Below, piece by piece: positions 28,670 to 36,010 of a stretch of 64,000 bases of DNA (positions are counted from its first letter, which is position 1; each line of letters begins with the position of its first letter). Origin of the DNA: Aquimarina sp. BL5 (GTDB lineage: Bacteria > Bacteroidota > Bacteroidia > Flavobacteriales > Flavobacteriaceae); NCBI RefSeq assembly GCF_003443675.1, contig NZ_CP031963.1, forward strand, positions 3,743,501-3,807,500. Direction: 5' to 3'. The notes beneath the pieces were generated by a model. That model had not been told where the DNA came from and did no database searches. It saw only the letters and a program-made list of their open reading frames with translations. A program made the translations under genes and the position numbers.

Positions 28670-29629
28670 ATGATAAAAAGAATTGCAATAGTAGTATTCA
28701 TAGCAGCATTTGCTACGTCCTGTGTTTCTTCTAAAGTACATAAGGAATTAGAAGGTAAATATGCACGATTAAAACGTGATAATCGTAAGCTGGAAGACAA
28801 ATTTAGAGCTTTACAGAAGACGAGTGAAGCTGATAAGTTAGCGATGGATCAGCTTAATGATGAGTACGAAAAAACAAGAACAGAGAGAGATGCGTTACGA
28901 TCCAAATATGATGCGCTTTCTACTAATTATGAAAACCTGAAGAATTCATATGATGCATTAGGAAAAAATAGTGCGGCTGCATTAAATGCGAATAATAAGA
29001 GGAATAGAGAATTATTGTCTCAGTTAGAAGAAAAAGAAAGAACCTTAGCTGCAGAACGAAATCGATTAGAAAAACTACAGAGAGATCTGGATAGTCGTTC
29101 TAAAAGAGTAGATGAATTAGAAGGATTGATTGCTGCCAAAGATGCCAAAATGCAAGCATTAAAAACTGCTATTTCCAAAGCCCTGCGAAATTTTGAAGGA
29201 AAAGGATTAACCGTAGAAGAAAGAAATGGTAAGGTATATATCTCTATGGAGAATAAACTATTATTTGATTCAGGTAGTTGGGCAGTTGGAACGCAGGGAA
29301 GACAAGCTGTAAAACAATTAGCGTCCGTATTAGCAGAAAACCAGGATATTGCTGTATTGATTGAAGGTCATACTGACAATGTACCATATGCTGGGAATGG
29401 ACAGTTAAAAGGAAACTGGGATTTGTCTACCAAAAGAGCAACGGCGATCGTGAATTTATTATTAGAGAATAATCAAATAGATGCGCAGAATTTGACTGCT
29501 GCAGGAAGAGGTGAATTCTCACCAGTTGCGTCCAATGATACGTCAACTGGTAAAGCAAAGAACAGAAGGATAGAAGTAATCTTAACGCCTAAGTTGGATG
29601 AAATCTCCAAATTATTAAATGATATATAG
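28670..29629 (+). CDS. OmpA-family lipoprotein with coiled coil
   Basis: A 319-aa envelope protein from the ATG at 28670 (MIKRIAIVVFIAAFATSC, lipidated Cys18). The reading frame upstream of it runs through the hairpin at 28552-28598 and is not coding. A long charged coiled coil (about 22-170) separates the lipid anchor from a C-terminal OmpA peptidoglycan-binding domain (about 190-305) with LLFDSGSWAV, IEGHTDNVPY, NWDLSTKRA and NRRIEVILTP. It probably ties the outer membrane to the cell wall. Monocistronic, with a strong terminator after it. Confidence 0.93.
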   Translation: MIKRIAIVVFIAAFATSCVSSKVHKELEGKYARLKRDNRKLEDKFRALQKTSEADKLAMDQLNDEYEKTRTERDALRSKYDALSTNYENLKNSYDALGKNSAAALNANNKRNRELLSQLEEKERTLAAERNRLEKLQRDLDSRSKRVDELEGLIAAKDAKMQALKTAISKALRNFEGKGLTVEERNGKVYISMENKLLFDSGSWAVGTQGRQAVKQLASVLAENQDIAVLIEGHTDNVPYAGNGQLKGNWDLSTKRATAIVNLLLENNQIDAQNLTAAGRGEFSPVASNDTSTGKAKNRRIEVILTPKLDEISKLLNDI

Positions 29630-29646
29630 CGGTGTGTATGGTATAT

Positions 29647-29676
29647 AAAAAAAGCGGTCGATAGACCGCTTTTTTT
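29647..29676. terminator. bidirectional terminator
   Basis: A 13-bp perfect stem with core AGCGGTC / GACCGCT and GATA loop, with A and T runs on each side. It serves the convergent OmpA-like gene and the 134-aa gene. Confidence 0.92.
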
Positions 29677-29693
29677 ATATGCTATATGTATTA

Positions 29694-30098
29694 TTAAAAT
29701 AGACTATCTAATAAGTCTTCTACATCTTTGTCTTGATTTTCAGAAAGTGCTTCTTTTAACTGTAAAAGTTTTAATTGAAATTTTTCCAAGGTTCTGTGCG
29801 CATTCATTTGTCGTAATGGAATCTCTTTTCCACTTGAAGCCAAAAGAAAATATTCATAATGTTTTACATTTTCTGGTTTTGTCTTATCACGTCTTTGCTC
29901 TAGAGTAACTGTTCCTTTACTAGTAGTAATAGAAATAGCACTTCCTTTAGCAACAACTTTATCCGTTTGTTTACCAAGTTCAGTTGCTAAATGATAAATG
30001 TCAGGGAAAACTTTTTCTTGCAAATCTAACCAACTTTGTTGTGCTTGACCTGTGAATCCAGCGCCTACCATAAGTAAAAGTAGAAATAATTTTTTCAT
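29694..30098 (-). CDS. secreted hypothetical protein, 134 aa
   Basis: It has an N-terminal signal peptide (MKKLFLLLLMVGAGFTGQAQ) and a small mixed domain (about 25-110) with SAISITTSKGTVTLEQRRD and YEYFLLASSGKEIPLRQM, then an amphipathic helix with an acidic end. No family is recognised. A good promoter pair lies upstream on the minus strand (30128-30159), which supports expression. Probably periplasmic. Confidence 0.75.
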   Translation of the reverse strand: MKKLFLLLLMVGAGFTGQAQQSWLDLQEKVFPDIYHLATELGKQTDKVVAKGSAISITTSKGTVTLEQRRDKTKPENVKHYEYFLLASSGKEIPLRQMNAHRTLEKFQLKLLQLKEALSENQDKDVEDLLDSLF

Positions 30099-30127
30099 AA
30101 TATTTGGGTGTTATAATAATTTAGTAT

Positions 30128-30159
30128 CAAAACTACGTATTTGATTTCACGTATTCCAA
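30128..30159 (-). promoter_or_regulatory. Bacteroidota-type promoter for the 134-aa gene
   Basis: On the minus strand, TTG (30157-30159), a 21-bp spacer and TAGTTTTG (30128-30135) match the -33 TTG / -7 TAnnTTTG consensus, 29 nt upstream of the start codon. Confidence 0.65.
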
Positions 30160-30282
30160 AACGGAATAAATATAATTTTAGTATTAAAGTTATCTTAAAA
30201 ATCGCTTTAAAATAACTATTTTAATTTGAAGTTTCCAAAAAGTATGCCACGAATTTAGGAAACAAAAATAAAATCCTTAATT

Positions 30283-30384
30283 ATGCATATAGTAAAATTC
30301 TCAAAAATTAAGGAGATAGATAACAAAAGAACATTCTTAGACGTTTATAATACCCAAATTAATTTAAAACCATACAGCAAATGA
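30283..30384 (+). CDS. possible 33-aa small ORF coupled to the next gene
   Basis: A short frame (MHIVKFSKIK... ending LKPYSK) whose TGA overlaps the ATG of the following secreted protein gene in the arrangement ATGA. This is typical of translational coupling. It has no recognisable domain and is rich in basic residues. Chance is a real alternative at this length. Confidence 0.25.
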   Translation: MHIVKFSKIKEIDNKRTFLDVYNTQINLKPYSK

Positions 30385-30905
30385 AGAGGTTATATATTTT
30401 TATAATAGTAGTATTATCTGTAATTAAAGGGGTGAGCCAGGAAAGCGAAGAAGAGTACTATGAGGAAGAAGAAACGCAAAGTGATGAGTACTCAGAAGAT
30501 GGAGAAGAACAGAAAGAAGATCAGAACAACTACTTCGATTTCTATAAATATTTTGATTTTACAAATGATGAGTATTCCAATGTCTTGGATAAAGTGAATG
30601 AGATGAGTGCAGAAGAAGAAGAAATACTATATAAATTTGTGGTAGAGGTTCAGCAAGATAAAGTATTAAAAGATAGATTGTTCAGGGAGTTGGTTGCAAA
30701 AGTTAAAAAAAAGAAACCTTATAAAGGTAAAGACAGTCCAGGTTTTAATTGTGTCATAGAGGGTCTTAAGGAAAATAAAACAGTATATGATGCGATAATT
30801 AAAGACGGTCGTTCTGAACAACAAGCTAGAAATGCCGCAGCGCTTTCCGAAAGAACGGTTCGCAGAAAATGTGGTATCACCAAGAAAGTGAATAAGGACG
30901 AATAA
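30381..30905 (+). CDS. secreted acidic/basic hypothetical protein, 174 aa
   Basis: A signal peptide (MKRLYIFIIVVLSVIKGVSQ) is followed by a strongly acidic stretch (about 21-50, rich in E, D and Y), a helical middle and a basic C-terminal third (about 105-174: VKKKKPYKGKDSP, QQARNAAALSERTVRRKCGI). No named family is recognised. Two cysteines (in NCVIEG and RRKCGI) could form a disulphide. It ends 31 nt before the DUF434 gene on the same strand. The polarised charge suggests binding to something, but that is inference. Confidence 0.65.
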   Translation: MKRLYIFIIVVLSVIKGVSQESEEEYYEEEETQSDEYSEDGEEQKEDQNNYFDFYKYFDFTNDEYSNVLDKVNEMSAEEEEILYKFVVEVQQDKVLKDRLFRELVAKVKKKKPYKGKDSPGFNCVIEGLKENKTVYDAIIKDGRSEQQARNAAALSERTVRRKCGITKKVNKDE

Positions 30906-30936
30906 GGAATAGTATATAAACATATTCCAAGTAAAT

Positions 30937-31650
30937 ATGTCTGTCAGAAACCGAGGAAAAGAAGTCAGTGATGATCGGTTATTTGGTGACTTCAAAATGC
31001 AAGAAAAACTCAGAGATGCAGCAAAAGATATGTGTTATCTATTGAGTAGAGGGTTTGCAGAAAAATCATCATTACAATTAGTCGGTAATCGATACAGGCT
31101 CAATGCCAGACAGCAAAGAGCGCTACAAGGAATAAGCGCAAGCGAACAACAAATAATTGTACGGGCCGAGAAAGGCTTAGATCCAAAAGATTTAAAGGGT
31201 AAAAGAATTGTAATTGATGGGTTTAATATCTTGATCATTTTAGAAAGTGTTATGTCTGGAGCATATGTTTTCAAGGGATTGGATGGATATTATCGAGATG
31301 TTTCTGGTGTACATGGAACGTATAAAAGAGTTCAAAAAACAGAAGAAGCACTATTATTAATAGGTAATGTTTTAAATGAATTGGATGTAATTGCTGTAGA
31401 CTGGTATTTTGATGCCCCAGTCTCTAATAGTGGTAGATTAAAAACAATGCTCCGCGAATTAGCTGAACAATATCAATTTCCTTGGAACATATATTTAGAA
31501 AACAATCCTGATACAGTTCTAGCAGATGTTAAAGATATAGTGGTAAGTTCTGATGCTTGGGTGCTAGATAGGGCACTACAAAACTTTAATTTAGGTGGGC
31601 ATCTTATAGAAAATTATATGTCTAAAGCTTTTGTTGTAAATGCTAGATAA
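30937..31650 (+). CDS. DUF434/DUF5616-type protein, possible PIN/NYN-like fold
   Basis: A 237-aa cytoplasmic protein. Residues about 10-75 match DUF434 (FGDFKMQEKLRDAAKDMCYLLSRGFAEKSSLQLVGNRYRLNARQQRAL) and the rest resembles DUF5616. The second part has acidic motifs placed as in PIN/NYN-type nucleases: RIVIDGFNILI (after a strand), VDWYFDAPVSNSGRLK and VVSSDAWVLDRA. The nuclease link is my inference and not established. It sits between a secreted small protein and an S24/S26-like mini-protein on the same strand. Confidence 0.75.
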   Translation: MSVRNRGKEVSDDRLFGDFKMQEKLRDAAKDMCYLLSRGFAEKSSLQLVGNRYRLNARQQRALQGISASEQQIIVRAEKGLDPKDLKGKRIVIDGFNILIILESVMSGAYVFKGLDGYYRDVSGVHGTYKRVQKTEEALLLIGNVLNELDVIAVDWYFDAPVSNSGRLKTMLRELAEQYQFPWNIYLENNPDTVLADVKDIVVSSDAWVLDRALQNFNLGGHLIENYMSKAFVVNAR

Positions 31651-31776
31651 TCAAATTATTTCCACATAAATATTGAACAGCAGTAAGCTACCGAAAAGTT
31701 ATCGAAAGTAAGTTTTTAGAAATACAAATACTTCTGTTCTACTCCCGTAAAAGTAAGATTGTTAAAAAAAAACAGC

Positions 31777-31802
31777 TATCTTTGTAACGTACTGACGTAC
31801 AT
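31777..31802 (+). promoter_or_regulatory. -7 box and tandem ACGTAC repeat before the S24/S26-like gene
   Basis: TATCTTTG (31777-31784) matches the -7 consensus exactly. It is followed at once by ACGTACTG and ACGTACAT (31787-31802), an 8-bp tandem repeat sharing six bases, positioned over the expected transcription start. This is a candidate operator. A 57-nt leader follows. Confidence 0.5.
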
Positions 31803-31858
31803 GTTCTTTGTAAAACCATACTCCATAGTTCTTGAATTAAATATTAATTTTTAAAACT

Positions 31859-32161
31859 ATGATTATGAATTGGAAGATTCAAAAACTATTGAATGGAGAG
31901 ACAATTGTCTCCAAAGAACCAGGTAATTCTATGTTACCTATCTTACAATCAAAACAACCTGTAGTATTGGAGCCTGTAAATTGGGAAGATTGCAAAGCAG
32001 GAGATATTGTTTTTTGTAAAGTAAAGGGAAACTGTTTTACACATTTAGTCAAGGGCAAAAATGTAAAACGAGGATTACTAATCGGTAACAACCGAGGTCG
32101 TATCAATGGATGGACCAAAAATGTATATGGCAAAGTAATAGAGATATTACCAAAGTCATAA
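31859..32161 (+). CDS. mini S24/S26-like (LexA/signal-peptidase fold) protein
   Basis: A 100-aa single-domain protein. EPGNSMLPIL carries the putative nucleophile Ser24 followed by Met, as in LexA, UmuD and signal peptidases. AGDIVFCKVKGNCFTHLVKGKN holds GDIV and THLV, comparable to the S26 strand in which His replaces Lys (His62; Lys65 is near), and IGNNRGRINGW resembles the GDN block. It has neither a DNA-binding domain nor a membrane segment, so it is neither a normal repressor nor a normal signal peptidase. Met1 or Met3 could start it. A terminator follows. Confidence 0.7.
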   Translation: MIMNWKIQKLLNGETIVSKEPGNSMLPILQSKQPVVLEPVNWEDCKAGDIVFCKVKGNCFTHLVKGKNVKRGLLIGNNRGRINGWTKNVYGKVIEILPKS

Positions 32162-32165
32162 TAGT

Positions 32166-32187
32166 AGCGCGATAAGCGCTTTTTTTG
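32166..32187 (+). terminator. terminator of the S24/S26-like gene
   Basis: AGCGC-GATAA-GCGCT followed by seven T, 5 nt after the stop codon. Confidence 0.8.
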
Positions 32188-32617
32188 TTTATAAAAATGA
32201 CAGATCAATTAAAAAAGGTGTGACTTCATAATGTATTTGGTTTTGAGTTCAAATTACACTTCTCTCTTTGTCAGAGAGGATTTAGTAGGTATTTTATTTA
32301 GAACACCGACTTTAAACTTCCCTGAAGAGAAGGAATCTCCACATACTACTAATAGAGAAGTAATAGCTTCTTATTTTTTTAAGAAATATTAAGTATATAT
32401 AACAGAATACTCCGTTAGAAGCTGTTTACTATAAAGTACCATCTCTAAATACAATGTATATTTCTCTGCATAAGCAAATCGACTATTTCCCTCAATAGAA
32501 ACCTTGATTCCCTAATTCTTACTTTTATCAATCATAGAAAGAAAATACTTTTATATCAATCTAAAAAGATAATAAGTGTTGGTTGAGTGAGGAATTAATT
32601 TTTTAGGTTGGTTAGTT
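32188..32617. other. gene-poor stretch upstream of an orphan terminator
   Basis: About 430 bp with no credible ORF on either strand; the longest plus-strand starts give peptides under 15 residues. It contains the decayed intergenic element at 32260-32289 and a related CTTCC/GAAGG motif near 32320-32340. It ends in a strong plus-strand terminator with no gene in front of it, which leaves room for a small RNA. Confidence 0.4.
32260..32289. repeat. decayed intergenic CTC-hairpin element, copy 2
   Basis: TTCTCTCTTTGTCAGAGAGG plus TTTAG-AGG aligns with the element at 24258-24285 (same CTC/GAG hairpin, same TTAG tail). Confidence 0.35.
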
Positions 32618-32658
32618 GTGAAACGGATGTAGTAATGGGGTAACTGCATCCGTTTTTT
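32618..32658 (+). terminator. strong plus-strand terminator without an upstream gene
   Basis: ACGGATGTAGT pairs with ACTGCATCCGT (11 bp, one wobble, 9-nt loop; flanking AA/TT extend it), then eight T on the plus strand only. On the minus strand no T run follows, so it does not serve the 72-aa gene. Confidence 0.75.
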
Positions 32659-32877
32659 TTATCTAGATAGTACATTTTCTTTATATATTTCTCGAACTAG
32701 TTTATGATAAGAGTTTCGGTTGATCACTATTCTATTTTCCTGTATTTCCATTAGAGGATTGTAGCGTTGTAATACTCTTTTTACAATTTCTTCAGTAAAA
32801 TCAGTTTTAGAAGCTATTCTGTGTATAGCAAATTGTTTATTTTCTTTAGTTAAGTCTTTATAATAGGTGTTTAGCAT
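32659..32877 (-). CDS. small hypothetical protein, 72 aa
   Basis: A soluble, basic, mostly helical protein (MLNTYYKDLTKENKQFAIHR, then TDFTEEIVKRVLQRYNPLME, ending in a helix with IYKENVLSR). The centre (TDFTEEIVKRVLQ) could be a helix-turn-helix, but this is weak. An exact -7 box lies 12 nt upstream on the same strand and the upstream DNA is extremely AT-rich, as promoters are here; together these favour a real gene. The stop lies right beside the T run of the opposing terminator. Confidence 0.55.
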   Translation of the reverse strand: MLNTYYKDLTKENKQFAIHRIASKTDFTEEIVKRVLQRYNPLMEIQENRIVINRNSYHKLVREIYKENVLSR

Positions 32878-32889
32878 GGATTTGTCTCA

Positions 32890-32897
32890 CAAATTTA
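32890..32897 (-). promoter_or_regulatory. -7 promoter box for the 72-aa gene
   Basis: On the minus strand TAAATTTG matches TAnnTTTG exactly, 12 nt before the ATG. Confidence 0.45.
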
Positions 32898-33021
32898 AAA
32901 GTAAATAAAGATATAAAAATATATACAAATATTATTTTATATATATAATAATATACAATATAACTGATTTTAGTCATAACTAACTACGTTCTGCTCGGTA
33001 TTTATTAAGAAACAATACTAC

Positions 33022-33124
33022 AAAAAAAGAGCTCCTTTAATTAAGAAGCTCTTTTTCCGGTTAAAAAAGTAAAAGGGTTCGGGGAATGCAAACCCTTTTT
33101 TGGTGAGGTAATAATAGTACCTCC
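33022..33124. repeat. three consecutive hairpins in a gene-free region
   Basis: Hairpin 1: AAAAAGAGCT (33024-33033) with AGCTCTTTTT (33047-33056). Hairpin 2: AAAAGGGTT (33071-33079) with AACCCTTTT (33091-33099). Hairpin 3: GAGGTA (33105-33110) with TACCTC (33118-33123). The first two look like terminators, yet no gene precedes them on either strand. Confidence 0.65.
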
Positions 33125-33487
33125 TTTTGGTTGGTATAAACTTTTTTAGATTTTGTTCATCATCAAAATAAATTGTAATCTTCTTTTTTGTATTTCAGTC
33201 TAGGATTTTGCCTAGATATGTTATGTATATCGAAATAATTATTCCAAAATTTCTGAAAAAACGTAAAATACTGATAAATAGGTATTTGTGTTTTGTTTGA
33301 TGATTTGTTACTAAGCAGATGTGTAGATATTTATGGTGCTGATGTGGATAATTTTCTCGTTTTATGAACTTTTAAAATAGTTAAAATGGAAACAAGTAAC
33401 ATTAACGTATTTATTATGATTATTTTTGGAATATCTAAAAAGAGAGTCTTTAATTTTGGTTTTTTTAATAAATTTTTACATTAAAGA
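33125..33487. other. AT-rich leader region before the aldo/keto reductase gene
   Basis: About 360 bp without a convincing gene. A 32-codon frame (33386-33484) exists but has poor coding character. The region presumably carries the promoter of the reductase gene; no exact TAnnTTTG box was found close to the ATG. The short hairpin TAGGATTTTGCCTA occurs near 33203. Confidence 0.35.
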
Positions 33488-34519
33488 ATGAAGTATAGTA
33501 CATTACCAAATACGGATATAAAGGTTAGTAAAATATGTTTGGGCTCTATGACTTGGGGGGAACAGAATACAGAATCCGAAGGTCATGAGCAAATTGAGTA
33601 CGCAATTAGTCAAGGGGTTAATTTTATAGATACCGCTGAGTTATATTCTGTACCTGCTAAAAAAGAAACACAGGGAAGTACAGAACGCGTTATAGGAAGT
33701 TGGCTAAAAAAACATGGCAAAAGAGATGAAGTGGTTATTGCATCTAAAATTGTAGGACCTGCGGAGTTTTCGAAACACATAAGAAAAGGAGACTTTAGCA
33801 AGCAAGAGATTGCCGATGCTATACATAAAAGTTTAGAAAGATTACAAACTGATTACATAGATTTATATCAATTACATTGGCCTGAAAGACAGACTAATTA
33901 TTTTGGTAAACTTGGATATACTCATGATGAGGATGATAGCTGGAAGGATAATTTTGCAAAAGTTTTGGAGCACCTTGATGGTTTTGTAAAAGAAGGAAAG
34001 ATTCGACACATTGGAGTTTCTAACGAAACACCATATGGCCTTATGAGATATACAGAAGAAGCTAGAAAAGGAGCTCCTAAGATGATTACTGTACAGAATC
34101 CATATAATTTACTAAACCGAAAGGATGAAATAGGTCTTGCAGAGATTTTACATCGTGAAAATATCGGTCATTTACCTTATTCTCCGCTAGGGTTTGGGAT
34201 GCTGACTGGTAAGTATCTTGAAGAAATTCCAAAAAATTCCAGAGTTGATCTTTTTCCTAATTATAATAGGTATATGAATGAGAATAGCTATAAGGCAACT
34301 AGGCTATATAACGAAATTGCTAAAAAACATAATATCAGTTTAACACAATTGTCACTAGCGTTCGTAAATCAACAACCTTTTGTAACAAGTAATATAATTG
34401 GAGCAACTACTGTAGAACAGCTTACGGAAAACATTGGTAGTATTCATCTTACTTTGTCTGATGAAATTATCAACGAAATAAATGAAGTTCATGCGCAGAT
34501 TCCTAATCCAGCACCATAA
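33488..34519 (+). CDS. aldo/keto reductase
   Basis: A NADPH-dependent oxidoreductase with a TIM barrel, 343 aa. The catalytic tetrad is complete: Asp48 and Tyr53 in FIDTAELYS, Lys87 in VIASKIVG, His130 in YQLHWPE. The sequence (NTDIKVSKICLGSMTWGEQN, VSNETPYGLMRY, NPYNLLNRKDEIGLAEI) belongs to the Tas/YghZ-like branch. The physiological substrate is unknown. It converges on radA with only 3 nt between the two stop codons. Confidence 0.95.
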   Translation: MKYSTLPNTDIKVSKICLGSMTWGEQNTESEGHEQIEYAISQGVNFIDTAELYSVPAKKETQGSTERVIGSWLKKHGKRDEVVIASKIVGPAEFSKHIRKGDFSKQEIADAIHKSLERLQTDYIDLYQLHWPERQTNYFGKLGYTHDEDDSWKDNFAKVLEHLDGFVKEGKIRHIGVSNETPYGLMRYTEEARKGAPKMITVQNPYNLLNRKDEIGLAEILHRENIGHLPYSPLGFGMLTGKYLEEIPKNSRVDLFPNYNRYMNENSYKATRLYNEIAKKHNISLTQLSLAFVNQQPFVTSNIIGATTVEQLTENIGSIHLTLSDEIINEINEVHAQIPNPAP

Positions 34520-34522
34520 AAA

Positions 34523-35890
34523 TTAACCAAACAGATATTCTACCACGTCTTCAATTTTGGCAACTAATTGAATGTTGATCTGTGTGTTTTTTCGAGAAAT
34601 TTTATTGTATTTAGACACAAAAATAGTCGAGAAACCTAATTTTTCGGCTTCTTGTATTCTTTGCTCTACTTTGTTTATAGGTCTAATTTCACCGGCAAGT
34701 CCAACTTCTGCGGCAAAACAATAATCTTTGGCAATTGGGATATCTTCGTTAGATGATAATATAGCGGCAACAACGGCAAGATCAATAGCTGGATCATCTA
34801 CAGAAATACCGCCAGTAATATTCAGGAATACATCCTTAGCACCTAATCTGAAACCAGCTCGTTTTTCGAGTACAGCAAGGATCATATTTAATCGTTTAAG
34901 ATTGTATCCTGTAGCACTTCGTTGGGGGGTACCATAAACTGCCGTGCTTACCAGCGCCTGTATTTCTATCATCAATGGTCGCATACCTTCTACGGTGGCT
35001 GCAATGACAGTTCCACTTAATTCTTCTTCTTTTTTAGAGATTAGAATTTCACTAGGATTACTCACTTCTCTAAGGCCACTACCTAACATTTCATAAATTC
35101 CTAATTCTGATGTAGAGCCAAAACGGTTTTTCAAGGCTCTTAGAATTCTATATACGTGGTTTCGATCTCCTTCGAACTGAAGTACTGTGTCTACCATGTG
35201 CTCTAGTATTTTAGGCCCAGCTATATTTCCATCTTTTGTGATATGACCAATAAGAATTACTGGAGTTGCTGTTTCTTTAGCAAATTTAATGAGCTCTGTG
35301 GTGCATTCTCTTATTTGAGAAATACTACCAGCACTACTTTCTATATAATCACTATGTAGGGTTTGTATGGAGTCGATAATAACAATATCCGGTTCTGTAG
35401 TTTCAATTTGCCTGAAAATATTTTGGGTTTTAGTTTCAGTAAGAATCAGACAGTTGTCTGTTTTAGAGTGTATGCGCTCTGCGCGCATTTTTATTTGTTT
35501 TTGACTTTCTTCGCCAGAAACATATAGGGTTTTATAAGGTAGTTTTAAGCTAATCTGTAATAACAATGTACTTTTTCCAATTCCTGGCTCTCCTCCTAAT
35601 AATGTAAGTGATCCTGGAACCAATCCCCCACCAAGAACCCTGTTTAGTTCAGCATCGTCTGTATTATATCTAGCCTCATGGCTAGTGTCAATCTCAGAGA
35701 TTTTTAAAGGTTTCGAGACTCGGCGTTCTTTTGATGATGTGTTAGGGGCTTTCCAATCATTTTTTTCAGCTTTCTGCACAACTTCTTCTGCAATGGTATT
35801 CCATTCTTTGCAAGAAGTACATTGTCCTTGCCATTTAGCGTATTGAGAACCGCAGTTCTGGCAGAAAAAGACAGTTTTGGTTTTGGCCAT
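34523..35890 (-). CDS. radA: DNA repair protein RadA
   Basis: A branch-migrating ATPase of homologous recombination, 455 aa. An N-terminal four-cysteine zinc finger (Cys10, 13, 24, 27), a RecA-like core with Walker A GGEPGIGKST (99-108) and the RadA-specific KNRFGS motif, and a C-terminal Lon-protease-like domain (about 290-455, GAKDVFLNITGGISVDDPAIDLAV) are all present. A promoter pair is visible upstream on the minus strand. A terminator at 35953-35985 separates it from the gene further upstream. Confidence 0.97.
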   Translation of the reverse strand: MAKTKTVFFCQNCGSQYAKWQGQCTSCKEWNTIAEEVVQKAEKNDWKAPNTSSKERRVSKPLKISEIDTSHEARYNTDDAELNRVLGGGLVPGSLTLLGGEPGIGKSTLLLQISLKLPYKTLYVSGEESQKQIKMRAERIHSKTDNCLILTETKTQNIFRQIETTEPDIVIIDSIQTLHSDYIESSAGSISQIRECTTELIKFAKETATPVILIGHITKDGNIAGPKILEHMVDTVLQFEGDRNHVYRILRALKNRFGSTSELGIYEMLGSGLREVSNPSEILISKKEEELSGTVIAATVEGMRPLMIEIQALVSTAVYGTPQRSATGYNLKRLNMILAVLEKRAGFRLGAKDVFLNITGGISVDDPAIDLAVVAAILSSNEDIPIAKDYCFAAEVGLAGEIRPINKVEQRIQEAEKLGFSTIFVSKYNKISRKNTQINIQLVAKIEDVVEYLFG

Positions 35891-35907
35891 AGCTTATAAA
35901 TTGATTG

Positions 35908-35939
35908 CAAAAATACTATTATTTAAGTTGATTCCGCAA
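35908..35939 (-). promoter_or_regulatory. Bacteroidota-type promoter of radA
   Basis: Minus strand: TTG (35937-35939), 21-bp spacer, TATTTTTG (35908-35915), 17 nt before the ATG. Confidence 0.65.
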
Positions 35940-35952
35940 TTAGTACGAAAAC

Positions 35953-35985
35953 AAAAAGATCCCATTTTCGGGATCTTTTTTATTA
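35953..35985. terminator. terminator between the pseudo-esterase gene and radA
   Basis: AAAAAGATCCC / GGGATCTTTTT, 11 bp, loop of 6 nt, with A and T runs on both sides. It ends the minus-strand pseudo-esterase transcript before radA. Confidence 0.88.
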
Positions 35986-36010
35986 TCTGATTTGGCTTTT
36001 AAATTAGATA

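Noticed and set aside
33386-33484. 32-codon frame before the aldo/keto reductase
   Set aside because: It is poor in coding character (Ile/Phe/Asn rich like the surrounding AT-rich DNA) and has no conserved motif or promoter.
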